Below, one piece after another: positions 16,045 through 24,123 of a DNA stretch of 64,000 nt. The position numbers and the translations under genes were made by a program. The stretch comes from RGIG4097 sp964550635 (GTDB lineage: Bacteria > Bacillota > Clostridia > Christensenellales > CAG-917). The stretch spans positions 59,579 through 123,578 of the forward strand of contig CAZJZV010000003.1 in NCBI GenBank assembly GCA_964550635.1, given 5' to 3'. The notes under the pieces were generated by a model, which searched no databases, was not told the origin of the DNA, and saw only the letters and a program-made list of their open reading frames with translations. Within the stretch, counting starts at the first letter, position 1, and every line of letters starts with the position of its first letter.

Positions 16045-17925
16045 ATGAAAACTTCAACCAAAAGAATCTTAATCGTCGTCGCTGCCATAGTGATTATTAT
16101 GCTCGCAGTGATTTTGATCGTAGAATTGTCGGGCCCCACCGAGATCCCCTACACGACGAGCGACCTCAACTCAGAAAGTCTTGTAAGTCTTTATCAGTCG
16201 GGCAAAATCGACACTCTCTATATCCAAGGAAACTATACCGTCAATATCAAGTTGAAAGGGGAAAGTTCTTCCACGTATTTCTGCTATATTGCGTCTCGTA
16301 CCGCCTTTGAAAGCACCCTTGCGGAATGGGCGGAAAACGGCGGTCCCGCAGTCAACGTTGTGTACGACGATCCCACGACCACTTCGACGGTCAGTTCATT
16401 CGTCGTACCCCTTGTGATGCTTGCAATTCTCGCAATCATCTTTATAGTCGTTATGCGCAAGAGCGCGGGCGCGAACAATAAGGCTCTCGACTTCGGCAAG
16501 ACCAAAGCGAACAAAGTCAAGGACATCAAAGTGCGTTTCAACGACGTCGCGGGTGCGGAAGAAGAGAAACAAGAACTTCAAGAAATCGTCGACTTTCTCA
16601 AAAATCCCCAAAAGTTCACCGAAATCGGTGCGCGTATCCCCAAAGGCGTGCTTCTCGTAGGTCCTCCGGGAACGGGTAAAACTCTGTTCGCAAAAGCGGT
16701 CGCGGGTGAGGCGAACGTGCCTTTCTTCTCGATTTCCGGTTCCGACTTCGTTGAAATGTTCGTCGGCGTCGGCGCGTCGAGAGTGCGCGACTTGTTCGAG
16801 CAAGCGAAACACAGTATGCCTTGTATCGTGTTCATCGACGAAATCGACGCGGTCGGCAGACAACGCGGAGCGGGACTCGGCGGCGGAAACGACGAAAGAG
16901 AACAAACGCTCAACCAACTTCTCGTTCAAATGGACGGTTTCGAGTCCAGTGACAGTATAATAGTAATGGCGGCTACCAACCGCGCGGACATTCTCGACCC
17001 CGCACTTATGCGCCCGGGCAGATTCGACAGACAAATCTACGTCAACGTGCCCGACGTCAAGGGTAGAGAAGACATCATGAAAGTCCACGCAAGAAATAAA
17101 CCCCTTGCAAGCGACGTCAACTTCAAGGACGTTGCAAGACTCACCGTCGGTTTCACGGGTGCGGACATTGAAAATATGCTCAACGAAGCGGCTATCCTTG
17201 CCGCCCGCGACAATCGCAAGACTATTTGCATGAAGGATATTAGCGAAGCAATCAACAAGGTTATCGCAGGTCCCGCAAAGAAGAGCAGAGTCATCACCGA
17301 AACGGACAAACGTATCACCGCATACCACGAAAGCGGACACGCAATCATCGCAAAATGCGTCAAGAATTGCGACGACGTGCACGAAGTCAGTATCATTCCG
17401 AGAGGTATGGCGGCGGGCTACACAATCACCCTTCCGCAAAACGACGACAGTCATATGACCAAACAAAAACTTCTCGACCAAATCACTATGCTTCTCGGCG
17501 GACGTGCGGCGGAAGAAATCGTCATCAAAGATATATCCACGGGCGCAAGCAACGATATTCAACGCGCAAGCAAAATCGCGCGCAAGATGGTCACCGAATG
17601 GGGTATGTCGGACACACTCGGCAATATGTATCTCGGCGCAAGCGAGGAAGTTTTCCTTGGCAGAGATTATCAAACCCAACTGAATTACAGCGACGAAGTG
17701 GCGGCGAAGATCGATGCGGAAGTCAAGAAAATTCTCGACACGCAATATGCAACCGCGCTTCAAATTCTGACCGAACATCGTTCGATTATGGACGTTATGG
17801 TCAAGGCTCTCTACGAGAAAGAAACCATCTACGCCGACGAAATCGACAAGATGTTTGAACCCGTTGCGGAGCAAAATGCGGAAGAGCCCGCAGTGGAAAT
17901 CGCGGAGAATAACGACGCGGAATAA
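16045..17925 (+). CDS. ftsH: ATP-dependent zinc metalloprotease FtsH
   Basis: FtsH is a membrane-anchored hexameric AAA+ protease that degrades misfolded membrane proteins and regulators. It has 626 aa. There are two transmembrane segments (about residues 8-28 and 115-135) flanking an extracellular domain. The AAA module has Walker A GPPGTGKT (Lys212), Walker B VFIDEID and the SRH region with NRPD-type ATNRADILDPALMRPGRFDR. The zinc site HESGH has His428, Glu429 and His432. The ATG follows GGAGG at 16035-16039. cysE begins 3 nt after the stop, so ftsH-cysE-cysS look like one operon. Confidence 0.97.
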   Translation: MKTSTKRILIVVAAIVIIMLAVILIVELSGPTEIPYTTSDLNSESLVSLYQSGKIDTLYIQGNYTVNIKLKGESSSTYFCYIASRTAFESTLAEWAENGGPAVNVVYDDPTTTSTVSSFVVPLVMLAILAIIFIVVMRKSAGANNKALDFGKTKANKVKDIKVRFNDVAGAEEEKQELQEIVDFLKNPQKFTEIGARIPKGVLLVGPPGTGKTLFAKAVAGEANVPFFSISGSDFVEMFVGVGASRVRDLFEQAKHSMPCIVFIDEIDAVGRQRGAGLGGGNDEREQTLNQLLVQMDGFESSDSIIVMAATNRADILDPALMRPGRFDRQIYVNVPDVKGREDIMKVHARNKPLASDVNFKDVARLTVGFTGADIENMLNEAAILAARDNRKTICMKDISEAINKVIAGPAKKSRVITETDKRITAYHESGHAIIAKCVKNCDDVHEVSIIPRGMAAGYTITLPQNDDSHMTKQKLLDQITMLLGGRAAEEIVIKDISTGASNDIQRASKIARKMVTEWGMSDTLGNMYLGASEEVFLGRDYQTQLNYSDEVAAKIDAEVKKILDTQYATALQILTEHRSIMDVMVKALYEKETIYADEIDKMFEPVAEQNAEEPAVEIAENNDAE

Positions 17926-17927
17926 CA

Positions 17928-18629
17928 ATGAAAATCAAAGAATACAAAAAATCCTATCTTGAAAAGATACTTGCAAGCGACCCTGCCGCAACTTCGCCGT
18001 CGTCAGTCAAAATGACGTACGCAGGTTACAAGGCGCTCTGCAGTCATCTTTACGCGCACGCGCTTTGGAACAAGGGTATGAAAACCCTTGCAAAACTCGT
18101 GGCGGATAACTCTCGTCGTCGCACGGGCGTGGAAATTCACCCCGCCGCAGTGATAGGCAAGAGAGTTATGATAGACCACGGCGCAGGCGTCGTCATCGGC
18201 GAAACCGCGGAGATAGGGGACGATTGCATTCTTTATCAGGGTGTTACCCTTGGCGGTACCGGAAAGGACGTAGGCAAACGTCACCCCACCCTTGAAAACG
18301 ACGTCATGGTATCGGCGGGCGCAAAGGTGCTCGGACCGCTCACCATAGGCGCACATAGCAAAATCGGAGCGGGCAGTGTAGTGCTAAAATCCGTTCCCCC
18401 GCACTCGACCGTCGTCGGAGTCCCCGGCAGAGTGGTCAAACAAGAGGGCAAAAGGGTGGCGGATATGGATCAAATTCTCTTGCCCGACCCCATTATGGAA
18501 GAATTCAAACGCCTTAACGAGCGTATCTACGAACTCGAGAAGAATGCGGGAATACACGCTTGCCGTTATTCCATCACCTACGACGAGAACAATATGCCCG
18601 AGGCTACGCCGAATAAAGACGGCGAATAG
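17928..18629 (+). CDS. cysE: Serine O-acetyltransferase
   Basis: CysE transfers acetyl from acetyl-CoA to L-serine, the first step of cysteine synthesis. The 233-aa protein has a short helical N-terminus and a left-handed beta-helix of hexapeptide repeats (IHPAAVIGKRVMIDHGAGVVIG, split by turns). It ends the repeats with the family signature VVGVPGRVV. The N-terminal helical domain is short, as in many Gram-positive CysE proteins. It lies between ftsH and cysS; pairing with cysteinyl-tRNA synthetase is common in Firmicutes and links cysteine supply to its charging. Confidence 0.95.
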   Translation: MKIKEYKKSYLEKILASDPAATSPSSVKMTYAGYKALCSHLYAHALWNKGMKTLAKLVADNSRRRTGVEIHPAAVIGKRVMIDHGAGVVIGETAEIGDDCILYQGVTLGGTGKDVGKRHPTLENDVMVSAGAKVLGPLTIGAHSKIGAGSVVLKSVPPHSTVVGVPGRVVKQEGKRVADMDQILLPDPIMEEFKRLNERIYELEKNAGIHACRYSITYDENNMPEATPNKDGE

Positions 18630-18638
18630 GAAGGAATT

Positions 18639-20033
18639 ATGCTCAAAATCTACAACACTTTAACAAGAAGAAAAGAAGAGTTTCATCCCCTTGAAGACGG
18701 CAAAGTCAAGATGTACGCTTGCGGTATCACGGTGAGCGGTGAGGCGCATATCGGACACGCATATCAAGCGCTCATCTACGACGTCATCCGCAAGTATCTC
18801 GTCAAGAGCGGTTATCAGGTTACGTACGCCAGAAACTATACCGACGTCGATGACAAAATCATCGCGAAATCTCACGAAACGGGTATCCCTGCCGATAAGT
18901 ACGCAGAGATGATGATTGAGAAAATCGACAAGGAAATGCGCGCGTTGCAAGTCGACGACCCGGATATTTGGCTCAAAGCGACTTGCACTATGGACGGCAT
19001 AATCGAATTTATCGCGAAACTCATCGAGAAAGGACACGCCTATCCCACCGAAGAAGGGGACGTGTATTTTGCGGTTGAGAGTTTTGCAGGTTACGGCAAA
19101 CTCAGCGGTAGAAAACTTGAAGACGCATTTGAAAGCGTCCGTATCGAAAACGAAGACAACAAGAAAAATCCCCTTGACTTCGCACTTTGGAAGTCCGCAA
19201 AAGAAGGGGAGCCGTATTGGGTATCTCCTTGGGGCAACGGACGTCCCGGTTGGCATATCGAATGCTCCGCAATGAATATGAAAGCATTCGGCGAGCAGAT
19301 TGATATTCACGGCGGCGGTCGCGACCTTATCTTCCCCCACCACGAAAACGAAATCGCTCAAACCGAAGCGTTGACTGGCAAACAATTTGCGAAATACTGG
19401 ATACATAACGGACTCATCAAAGTCAACGGACAAAAGATGTCGAAGTCTTTGGGCAACAGTTTGTTCCTTGCGGATTTGCTTGAAGCGTATCATCCCGAAA
19501 CCATAAAATTCGCCCTTCTTCAAACCAACTACAGAGGGGATATCAACGTCACCGACGATCTTTTCCCCGAGGCGGAAAAACACCTTCTCGGATTTTACAA
19601 AATCATTGAGCAAGCGGAAAAGGCATTCGGAGTCGGCGGAAAGGGCAATGCGGAAATCGACAAAGCGTTCAACGATGCAATGGACGACGATTTCAACACC
19701 GCGAAAGCACTTGCGGATTTGTTCGGTTACTTCAAAAAAATCAAGAGCAAAATCACTGCCGGCGACTCTTCCGCGCTTGACGATATAGCGGCGGTCAAAG
19801 ACAGTTACGGCTTGCTTGGTTTCTTCAAAGCAACCCCCGCAGAGTTCATCGCATTTGCCGAAAGCAAGGCAAAAGACGAAGTCCCTCAAGAAGTACTTGC
19901 TCTCGTCGAAGAAAGAGCGAAAGCGAAGGCGGAGCGCAACTGGGCGGTCGCAGACGAAATCCGCGCAAAGATAACCGCGCTCGGATATTCTGTCAAAGAC
20001 ACGAAAGACGGCGCAGTGGTCGAAAAACTCTAA
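18639..20033 (+). CDS. cysS: Cysteinyl-tRNA synthetase
   Basis: This class I aminoacyl-tRNA synthetase charges tRNA-Cys in the cytoplasm. At 464 aa it has the full family length. The HIGH motif is at residues 37-40 (AHIGHA), the first zinc ligand is Cys28, more zinc ligands lie in the ECSAMN and HHENE segments, and KMSKS is at 266-270. The C-terminal anticodon-binding domain is complete. AGGA precedes the ATG by a few nt. It is the last gene of the ftsH-cysE-cysS operon and is followed by a strong terminator at 20080-20112. Confidence 0.97.
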   Translation: MLKIYNTLTRRKEEFHPLEDGKVKMYACGITVSGEAHIGHAYQALIYDVIRKYLVKSGYQVTYARNYTDVDDKIIAKSHETGIPADKYAEMMIEKIDKEMRALQVDDPDIWLKATCTMDGIIEFIAKLIEKGHAYPTEEGDVYFAVESFAGYGKLSGRKLEDAFESVRIENEDNKKNPLDFALWKSAKEGEPYWVSPWGNGRPGWHIECSAMNMKAFGEQIDIHGGGRDLIFPHHENEIAQTEALTGKQFAKYWIHNGLIKVNGQKMSKSLGNSLFLADLLEAYHPETIKFALLQTNYRGDINVTDDLFPEAEKHLLGFYKIIEQAEKAFGVGGKGNAEIDKAFNDAMDDDFNTAKALADLFGYFKKIKSKITAGDSSALDDIAAVKDSYGLLGFFKATPAEFIAFAESKAKDEVPQEVLALVEERAKAKAERNWAVADEIRAKITALGYSVKDTKDGAVVEKL

Positions 20034-20079
20034 AAAACGGTTTATATATCGTTTTTGACAAGATAAAATGCGTATTTTT

Positions 20080-20112
20080 GCAGGAATGGAAATTATCCGT
20101 TCCTGCTTTTTT
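20080..20112 (+). terminator. cysS operon terminator
   Basis: An 11-bp stem (GCAGGAATGGA at 20080-20090 with its complement at 20096-20106, one G-U pair, loop AATTA) is followed by six T. Confidence 0.88.
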
Positions 20113-20137
20113 GTTGAACAAAAACAAAAATGCAGGG

Positions 20138-20166
20138 TTGCGCAATCGACGAGGGCGGTGTATAAT
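20138..20166 (+). promoter_or_regulatory. Promoter of the FAD oxidoreductase gene
   Basis: TTGCGC (20138-20143), 17 nt, TATAAT (20161-20166). The -10 is perfect, the -35 weak. The leader to the ATG is about 24 nt and includes CGGAGG. Confidence 0.65.
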
Positions 20167-20196
20167 AGTTGTATCAAAATCCTTTTCGGAGGCTTT

Positions 20197-21525
20197 ATGA
20201 AAGTTATAATCGTTGGCGCAGGCATCGGCGGTATGGTCGCCGCAGAAAAACTCGGCAAGCTCGGTTTCGACGTTACCGTCTATGAAAAAGCACCCTCTCT
20301 CGACGAGATGAGATACGACTGGCACGATGACGTCAGTCCCAAAATTTTCCGCCGTCTCGGAATAAATATTCCCGAAGAACATTTCAAAAAACGTTCTTGG
20401 ACTTTCTGCTCTCCCTATGAAAAAGCGGTGAGAGAATTTACGCAAGACGAGTCCGACCCCGACTTGTCAATCGAGCGCAGACCGCTCAACAAAGTCCTTT
20501 TCGACAGAGCGAAAGATTATGCGAAATTCGAGTTTGGCAAGGGTGTCGACGCTCCCGTCATTCGCGGGGATAAAGTCGTCGGCGTGGTCATCGACGGAGA
20601 AGAAATCATATGCGATCTCGTCGTGGATAGCGCAGGTGCATATTCTCCCGTCCGCTCGAAACTTCCCACCGCATTCGGCGTGACTCAAATCAAGGACAAC
20701 GAAGTGTTCGAAGCGTATCGCGCGTTCTATAGAAGAAAGGACGGTTCCCCCGATCCGAAGTATACCAACAAGGTGTATATGAAACATTTGGGTGAGCCGG
20801 GGATCTCTTGGACTATCCTTGACAACGATCCCACTCTTGTCAACGTGCTTGTCGGAAGAATCGGGAACCTTGACGAAAAGACGAAGAAAGAAGCAATAGA
20901 TTATATGCGCGCGCACAACGAGATTTTGGGGGATGAAATCGTGCGCGGCGGTTACAACGTGATTATCCCCGTCCGCTATCCCGCAACGAGAATGGTCGCA
21001 AACGGCTACGTAGCAATCGGGGATGCGGCATATCAAACCATACCCCTTCTCGGATCTGGCATTGCATCGAGTATGTTGTCGGCGGAAATCCTTGCAGAAA
21101 GCATAGGCGGAAATATGACCAAGGGCGTGAAAGGGGAAGAACTCTTCACCGTCAAGCGTCTTTGGAATTATCAAGTCAGAGTTTTCCGCGAATACGGCGG
21201 ACAACACTGCGGTGTGGACGTCATGAAACATTGGCTTCTCACCCAATCGGATGAAATGGTCGATTGGATGTTCGGAAGCAAAATTCTCTCGAACGACGAC
21301 CTTATCAAAGTCGCAAGCGGAAATCTCGTCAAGATAGGTCCCGCGGACGCAGTCAAAAAGGTGTGTGCGGTCGGGCTTGGCAAGATAGGCGTACTTCTTC
21401 AAATGAACACTATGATTATGAGATGTGCAAAAGCGGAAAGAGTGGGCAAAGCGATACCGCGCTCATACAGTGAAACCGCCGTCAAAAACTGGGAAAAACG
21501 CCTGAAACGCATCATCGAAAAATAA
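20197..21525 (+). CDS. FAD-dependent oxidoreductase, geranylgeranyl-reductase-like
   Basis: This 442-aa flavoprotein has an N-terminal Rossmann GAGIGG motif at residues 8-13, a strand ending in YEK, and a second FAD motif YVAIGDAAYQTIPLLGSGI near residue 270. This places it in the group-A monooxygenase / geranylgeranyl reductase superfamily. The substrate is not evident; candidates are isoprenoid lipids or an aromatic compound. I take the ATG at 20197, which has CGGAGG upstream and begins with the canonical MKVIIVGAGIGG. It is monocistronic, with its own promoter and terminator. Confidence 0.8.
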   Translation: MKVIIVGAGIGGMVAAEKLGKLGFDVTVYEKAPSLDEMRYDWHDDVSPKIFRRLGINIPEEHFKKRSWTFCSPYEKAVREFTQDESDPDLSIERRPLNKVLFDRAKDYAKFEFGKGVDAPVIRGDKVVGVVIDGEEIICDLVVDSAGAYSPVRSKLPTAFGVTQIKDNEVFEAYRAFYRRKDGSPDPKYTNKVYMKHLGEPGISWTILDNDPTLVNVLVGRIGNLDEKTKKEAIDYMRAHNEILGDEIVRGGYNVIIPVRYPATRMVANGYVAIGDAAYQTIPLLGSGIASSMLSAEILAESIGGNMTKGVKGEELFTVKRLWNYQVRVFREYGGQHCGVDVMKHWLLTQSDEMVDWMFGSKILSNDDLIKVASGNLVKIGPADAVKKVCAVGLGKIGVLLQMNTMIMRCAKAERVGKAIPRSYSETAVKNWEKRLKRIIEK

Positions 21526-21530
21526 TGAAA

Positions 21531-21560
21531 ATAGCCACCGAAACGGTGGCTATTATTTTT
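21531..21560. terminator. Bidirectional terminator between convergent genes
   Basis: ATAGCCACCG-aaa-CGGTGGCTAT (21531-21553) is followed by TTATTTTT on the plus strand and by T-rich sequence on the minus strand. It serves the oxidoreductase gene and lepB. Confidence 0.88.
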
Positions 21561-21598
21561 GCTTGTTTTGATACCCGCTTGCAATTTGCAAAAGCGTT

Positions 21599-22207
21599 TT
21601 ATGGAGTGCGGAGTTTGCCGTCGCCGGATGCGATGAGGATGCATTTTCCGATGACGTCGTCGAGAGAAATCGCGCCGAGTGCGCGAGAGTCCATACTGTT
21701 TTCGCGGTTGTCGCCAAGGCAGTAGACGTGTCCGTCGGGGACGGTCAACGTGATTTCGGTGGGATCGTATGCGGATCCGCCGTAGGCGTAAGTGTTGCCG
21801 ATGACGTAAGATTCGGGCAATTCCGTGCCGTTCAGGAAGACTTTTCCTTCCTTTATGGTGATCGTATCTCCTGCAATTCCGATCACTCTTTTCACGAGAT
21901 TTTTCTCGTCTTGTTTGTGGAATACGACTATATCCCCGCGCTTGATTTTTGCGACTTTGTCAAGGATTAGGGTGTCCCCTTTTTGAACGGTTTCCTTGAC
22001 GGTGTTGTCGTCGTTCAGGATATACACACCCCCGGTCAGAGTGGGATTCATACTGTCACCGCTCACGGGGATTGACACGAAAACGTAGGTTTTCAACAAA
22101 AACGCGGTCAGGCACGCAAGCAAAACCACCGCCACGACGACCGCGACGGACGTAACGACTTTTTTGCGTTTTGAATTGGGAGTGTCGAATATTTCTTCGT
22201 TGTCCAT
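21599..22207 (-). CDS. lepB: Signal peptidase I
   Basis: Signal peptidase I is the membrane serine protease that cleaves signal peptides from exported proteins. It has 202 aa with one N-terminal transmembrane segment (about 18-38), the Gram-positive arrangement. The catalytic Ser52 is in SGDSMNP and Lys106 in LVKRVIG. The GDNRENSMDSR motif is near residue 170. No clear Shine-Dalgarno is present; a TACAAT box lies 10 nt before the ATG, but a -35 is poor. The upstream hydrolase gene ends 31 nt away on the same strand, so the two may share a transcript. Confidence 0.94.
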   Translation of the reverse strand: MDNEEIFDTPNSKRKKVVTSVAVVVAVVLLACLTAFLLKTYVFVSIPVSGDSMNPTLTGGVYILNDDNTVKETVQKGDTLILDKVAKIKRGDIVVFHKQDEKNLVKRVIGIAGDTITIKEGKVFLNGTELPESYVIGNTYAYGGSAYDPTEITLTVPDGHVYCLGDNRENSMDSRALGAISLDDVIGKCILIASGDGKLRTP

Positions 22208-22237
22208 CTTGCGTTTAATTGTATGCCGATTTATCCG

Positions 22238-23902
22238 TTATATCCACAACAAATTGTTGAATACGACGTTTTCCGCGTTTTCAAAGGAGAAGCGTTTGCC
22301 GTCCGCAAACAAGGGGAGAGTACGCCCCGCATCCGACTTGAAGTCGTTTGCGGACAAGGATACTTTTTGCCAAAACTCACCGCCCGACAACGTGACTTTC
22401 GTCTTGTACGGCAATTCTTGTTGGGAAGTTTTCACGGATACGATGATTTCCTTATGCTCTGCAGAGTATGCGTCGAATTGGAAAATCGCGTCGCGTTGGG
22501 ATGAGAAATTCTCTTTGGAGTCGCGGAAGAAGGACAGTTTGCCTTTTCTGACGACCACGCCGTTGATGTCGAAAGGACCGCTCGTTGTCGTGAGCGTTTT
22601 TTCGTCCAAGATTGCACTTCTCGACGATGCTACGAAGTTGCCCGTCCCCATATCCCCGGTGTAGATGATTCTACCCGCTTCGTTTTCGTCCGATTCTTCG
22701 GACACACCGATTTTTTCGGGGACAATTCCGATGACGGGGGAGCATTCCGCCGAGCCGTCTTTGTATGCGATACTTGCGTATGCGACCACCAAGTCTCTCA
22801 CGTCTGACACAGGGACGTAGAAAGTGTATTCGTGTGCGCCGACTTTCTGTCCGCCGTCCAGAGTATACCAATGGCGGTAAGCGTTATTCGGCTCGCCGTA
22901 TGCGACGTAGACCGTTCTATTCTTGAAATGGGTTGCGTTTTTAAGGCGCAAATGCAGGTGCCCTTCGATGTTTTCAAAGGACAAGTCGGGACAACGAGAC
23001 GCTTCGACGGGGTCGTGTGCAAAGTTGGTTTTCATCCAATGCACAAGGCTCAAAAATACGCTTGAAGTGATTTGTCCGGTCGTGCCGTTGCAGATGAGCA
23101 AAGTTTGTGTTTTGGACTGCACGAGAGAGAGAATATCCCCCGCTCTGTCCACGTCCGCGCTTTCGCTATTGGATGCGACGACGTAGCAAGTGGGGCAGGT
23201 GACGAATCGCGCGTAGGTTTCCGCGCCCGCACCTGTCGAGAATGCACGCTCCGCATCCGTCGCGGGAACGTTATCCGTTGTGAAACGAGGGCAACCGTCC
23301 CTCCAAAGATAGCCACCACCGTTGATTGCGACAAGAGCAGACACTCTGCCGTCCATACCTGCGACCTGCCACGCAATATGCGCGCCCGCGCCAATGCCGA
23401 GCACTGCGATTCTATCCGCGTCCACGGGGTGCGTTTCTTGGAGAAGTGAGATAGCGCGTCTTGCGATTTTCGCCCATTCAAACCAAGGGGTTTCGCGGGC
23501 GGACGTCTTTATCTCGCGAAGTTGACTTGCGCAGGCGGGGTAGGATGCGTAAGAGAGCGACGGCGGAAAAGTCGTACTGCTTTCGTCCGCGCCCGAGTAG
23601 TCCACTCTGCAAACGACGTAACCTTCCCTGATGAGTTCGGGGAGAACGTCGGACAAATCCTCGTGCATTTCGAGGGTGGGCAGAAGGAGAATAGCGGGGC
23701 GGTTATCCCGCCAACGAGCATCGTAAAACAAGCGCGCTTTTACGCGTACTTTGCCGTCCTGCTTCGTTTCGGACGTGAAAAACAAGGACGATTCAACGAG
23801 ATTGTTCTTGACGTCAGTCGAAGTAATCGACGCTTCCAAAGGGTCTTTTTTGGGATTGAACCCTTCCCAAACTTCGGTGGGTGTTAGAAATTGCAGTTCC
23901 AT
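22238..23902 (-). CDS. Alpha/beta-hydrolase-fold protein lacking the nucleophile serine
   Basis: The 554-aa protein has an N-terminal alpha/beta-hydrolase-like domain (about 1-320) of the acetyl-xylan-esterase/dienelactone type and a C-terminal beta-rich domain. At the nucleophile elbow, where GxSxG is expected, the sequence reads GIGAGAH, so the serine is replaced by glycine. The region where the catalytic histidine usually falls reads NGTTGQ. It is therefore likely non-catalytic or uses another chemistry (inference). No signal peptide is seen. The ATG lacks a ribosome binding site and lies 8 nt after a TATAAT box. It is downstream of the ger operon, separated by a terminator. Confidence 0.7.
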   Translation of the reverse strand: MELQFLTPTEVWEGFNPKKDPLEASITSTDVKNNLVESSLFFTSETKQDGKVRVKARLFYDARWRDNRPAILLLPTLEMHEDLSDVLPELIREGYVVCRVDYSGADESSTTFPPSLSYASYPACASQLREIKTSARETPWFEWAKIARRAISLLQETHPVDADRIAVLGIGAGAHIAWQVAGMDGRVSALVAINGGGYLWRDGCPRFTTDNVPATDAERAFSTGAGAETYARFVTCPTCYVVASNSESADVDRAGDILSLVQSKTQTLLICNGTTGQITSSVFLSLVHWMKTNFAHDPVEASRCPDLSFENIEGHLHLRLKNATHFKNRTVYVAYGEPNNAYRHWYTLDGGQKVGAHEYTFYVPVSDVRDLVVAYASIAYKDGSAECSPVIGIVPEKIGVSEESDENEAGRIIYTGDMGTGNFVASSRSAILDEKTLTTTSGPFDINGVVVRKGKLSFFRDSKENFSSQRDAIFQFDAYSAEHKEIIVSVKTSQQELPYKTKVTLSGGEFWQKVSLSANDFKSDAGRTLPLFADGKRFSFENAENVVFNNLLWI

Positions 23903-24080
23903 ATCCCAAATTATACCCTAAAGCAAAGGCAAAGTAAAGCACTAAAATATTAGTGCTTTGTTGCGGTTGGTTTTGCGGGGCGGAAAGGGTGGCGACGTCC
24001 CCGCTCTTGTCGGGGAGAATTTTGCGAAATTCTTCCGCCATTTTGGCAATCGTTTCGTCGTCGGGCAAAAGATAATCCAT
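23814..24080 (-). CDS. Possible small protein at the end of the ger operon
   Basis: An 88-codon frame starts at an ATG preceded by GAGGTG, 43 nt after gerAC. The first 40 residues are polar and plausible (MDYLLPDDETIAKMAEEF). Beyond that the frame runs through a terminator hairpin (23936-23959) and the promoter of the hydrolase gene, and overlaps that gene by 89 nt. Either it is a real small gene with an overlapping tail or only the start-site signal is real. I do not recognise the product. Confidence 0.3.
   Translation of the reverse strand: MDYLLPDDETIAKMAEEFRKILPDKSGDVATLSAPQNQPQQSTNILVLYFAFALGYNLGYGTAISNTHRSLGRVQSQKRPFGSVDYFD
23910..23938 (-). promoter_or_regulatory. Promoter of the hydrolase-fold gene, predicted leaderless
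   Basis: Minus-strand TTTACT (23933-23938), 17 nt, perfect TATAAT (23910-23915); the ATG begins 8 nt after the box with no ribosome binding site. Confidence 0.7.
23936..23959 (-). terminator. Probable terminator of the ger operon
   Basis: A 10-bp perfect stem AAAGCACTAA / TTAGTGCTTT with loop AATA lies about 165 nt past gerAC. The T tract after it on the minus strand is interrupted (ACTTTGCCTTTGC), so termination may be partial. The stem sequence is shared with other terminators in this window. Confidence 0.55.
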
Positions 24081-24123
24081 ACGCACCTCACGACAGTTTA
24101 TTCGATTTTGATTTTCGTTGTGA

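Noticed and set aside
16396..17928. 510-codon open frame opposite ftsH
   Set aside because: Antisense shadow of a highly conserved gene.
18660..20258. 532-codon open frame opposite cysS
   Set aside because: Antisense shadow of cysS with no start signal.
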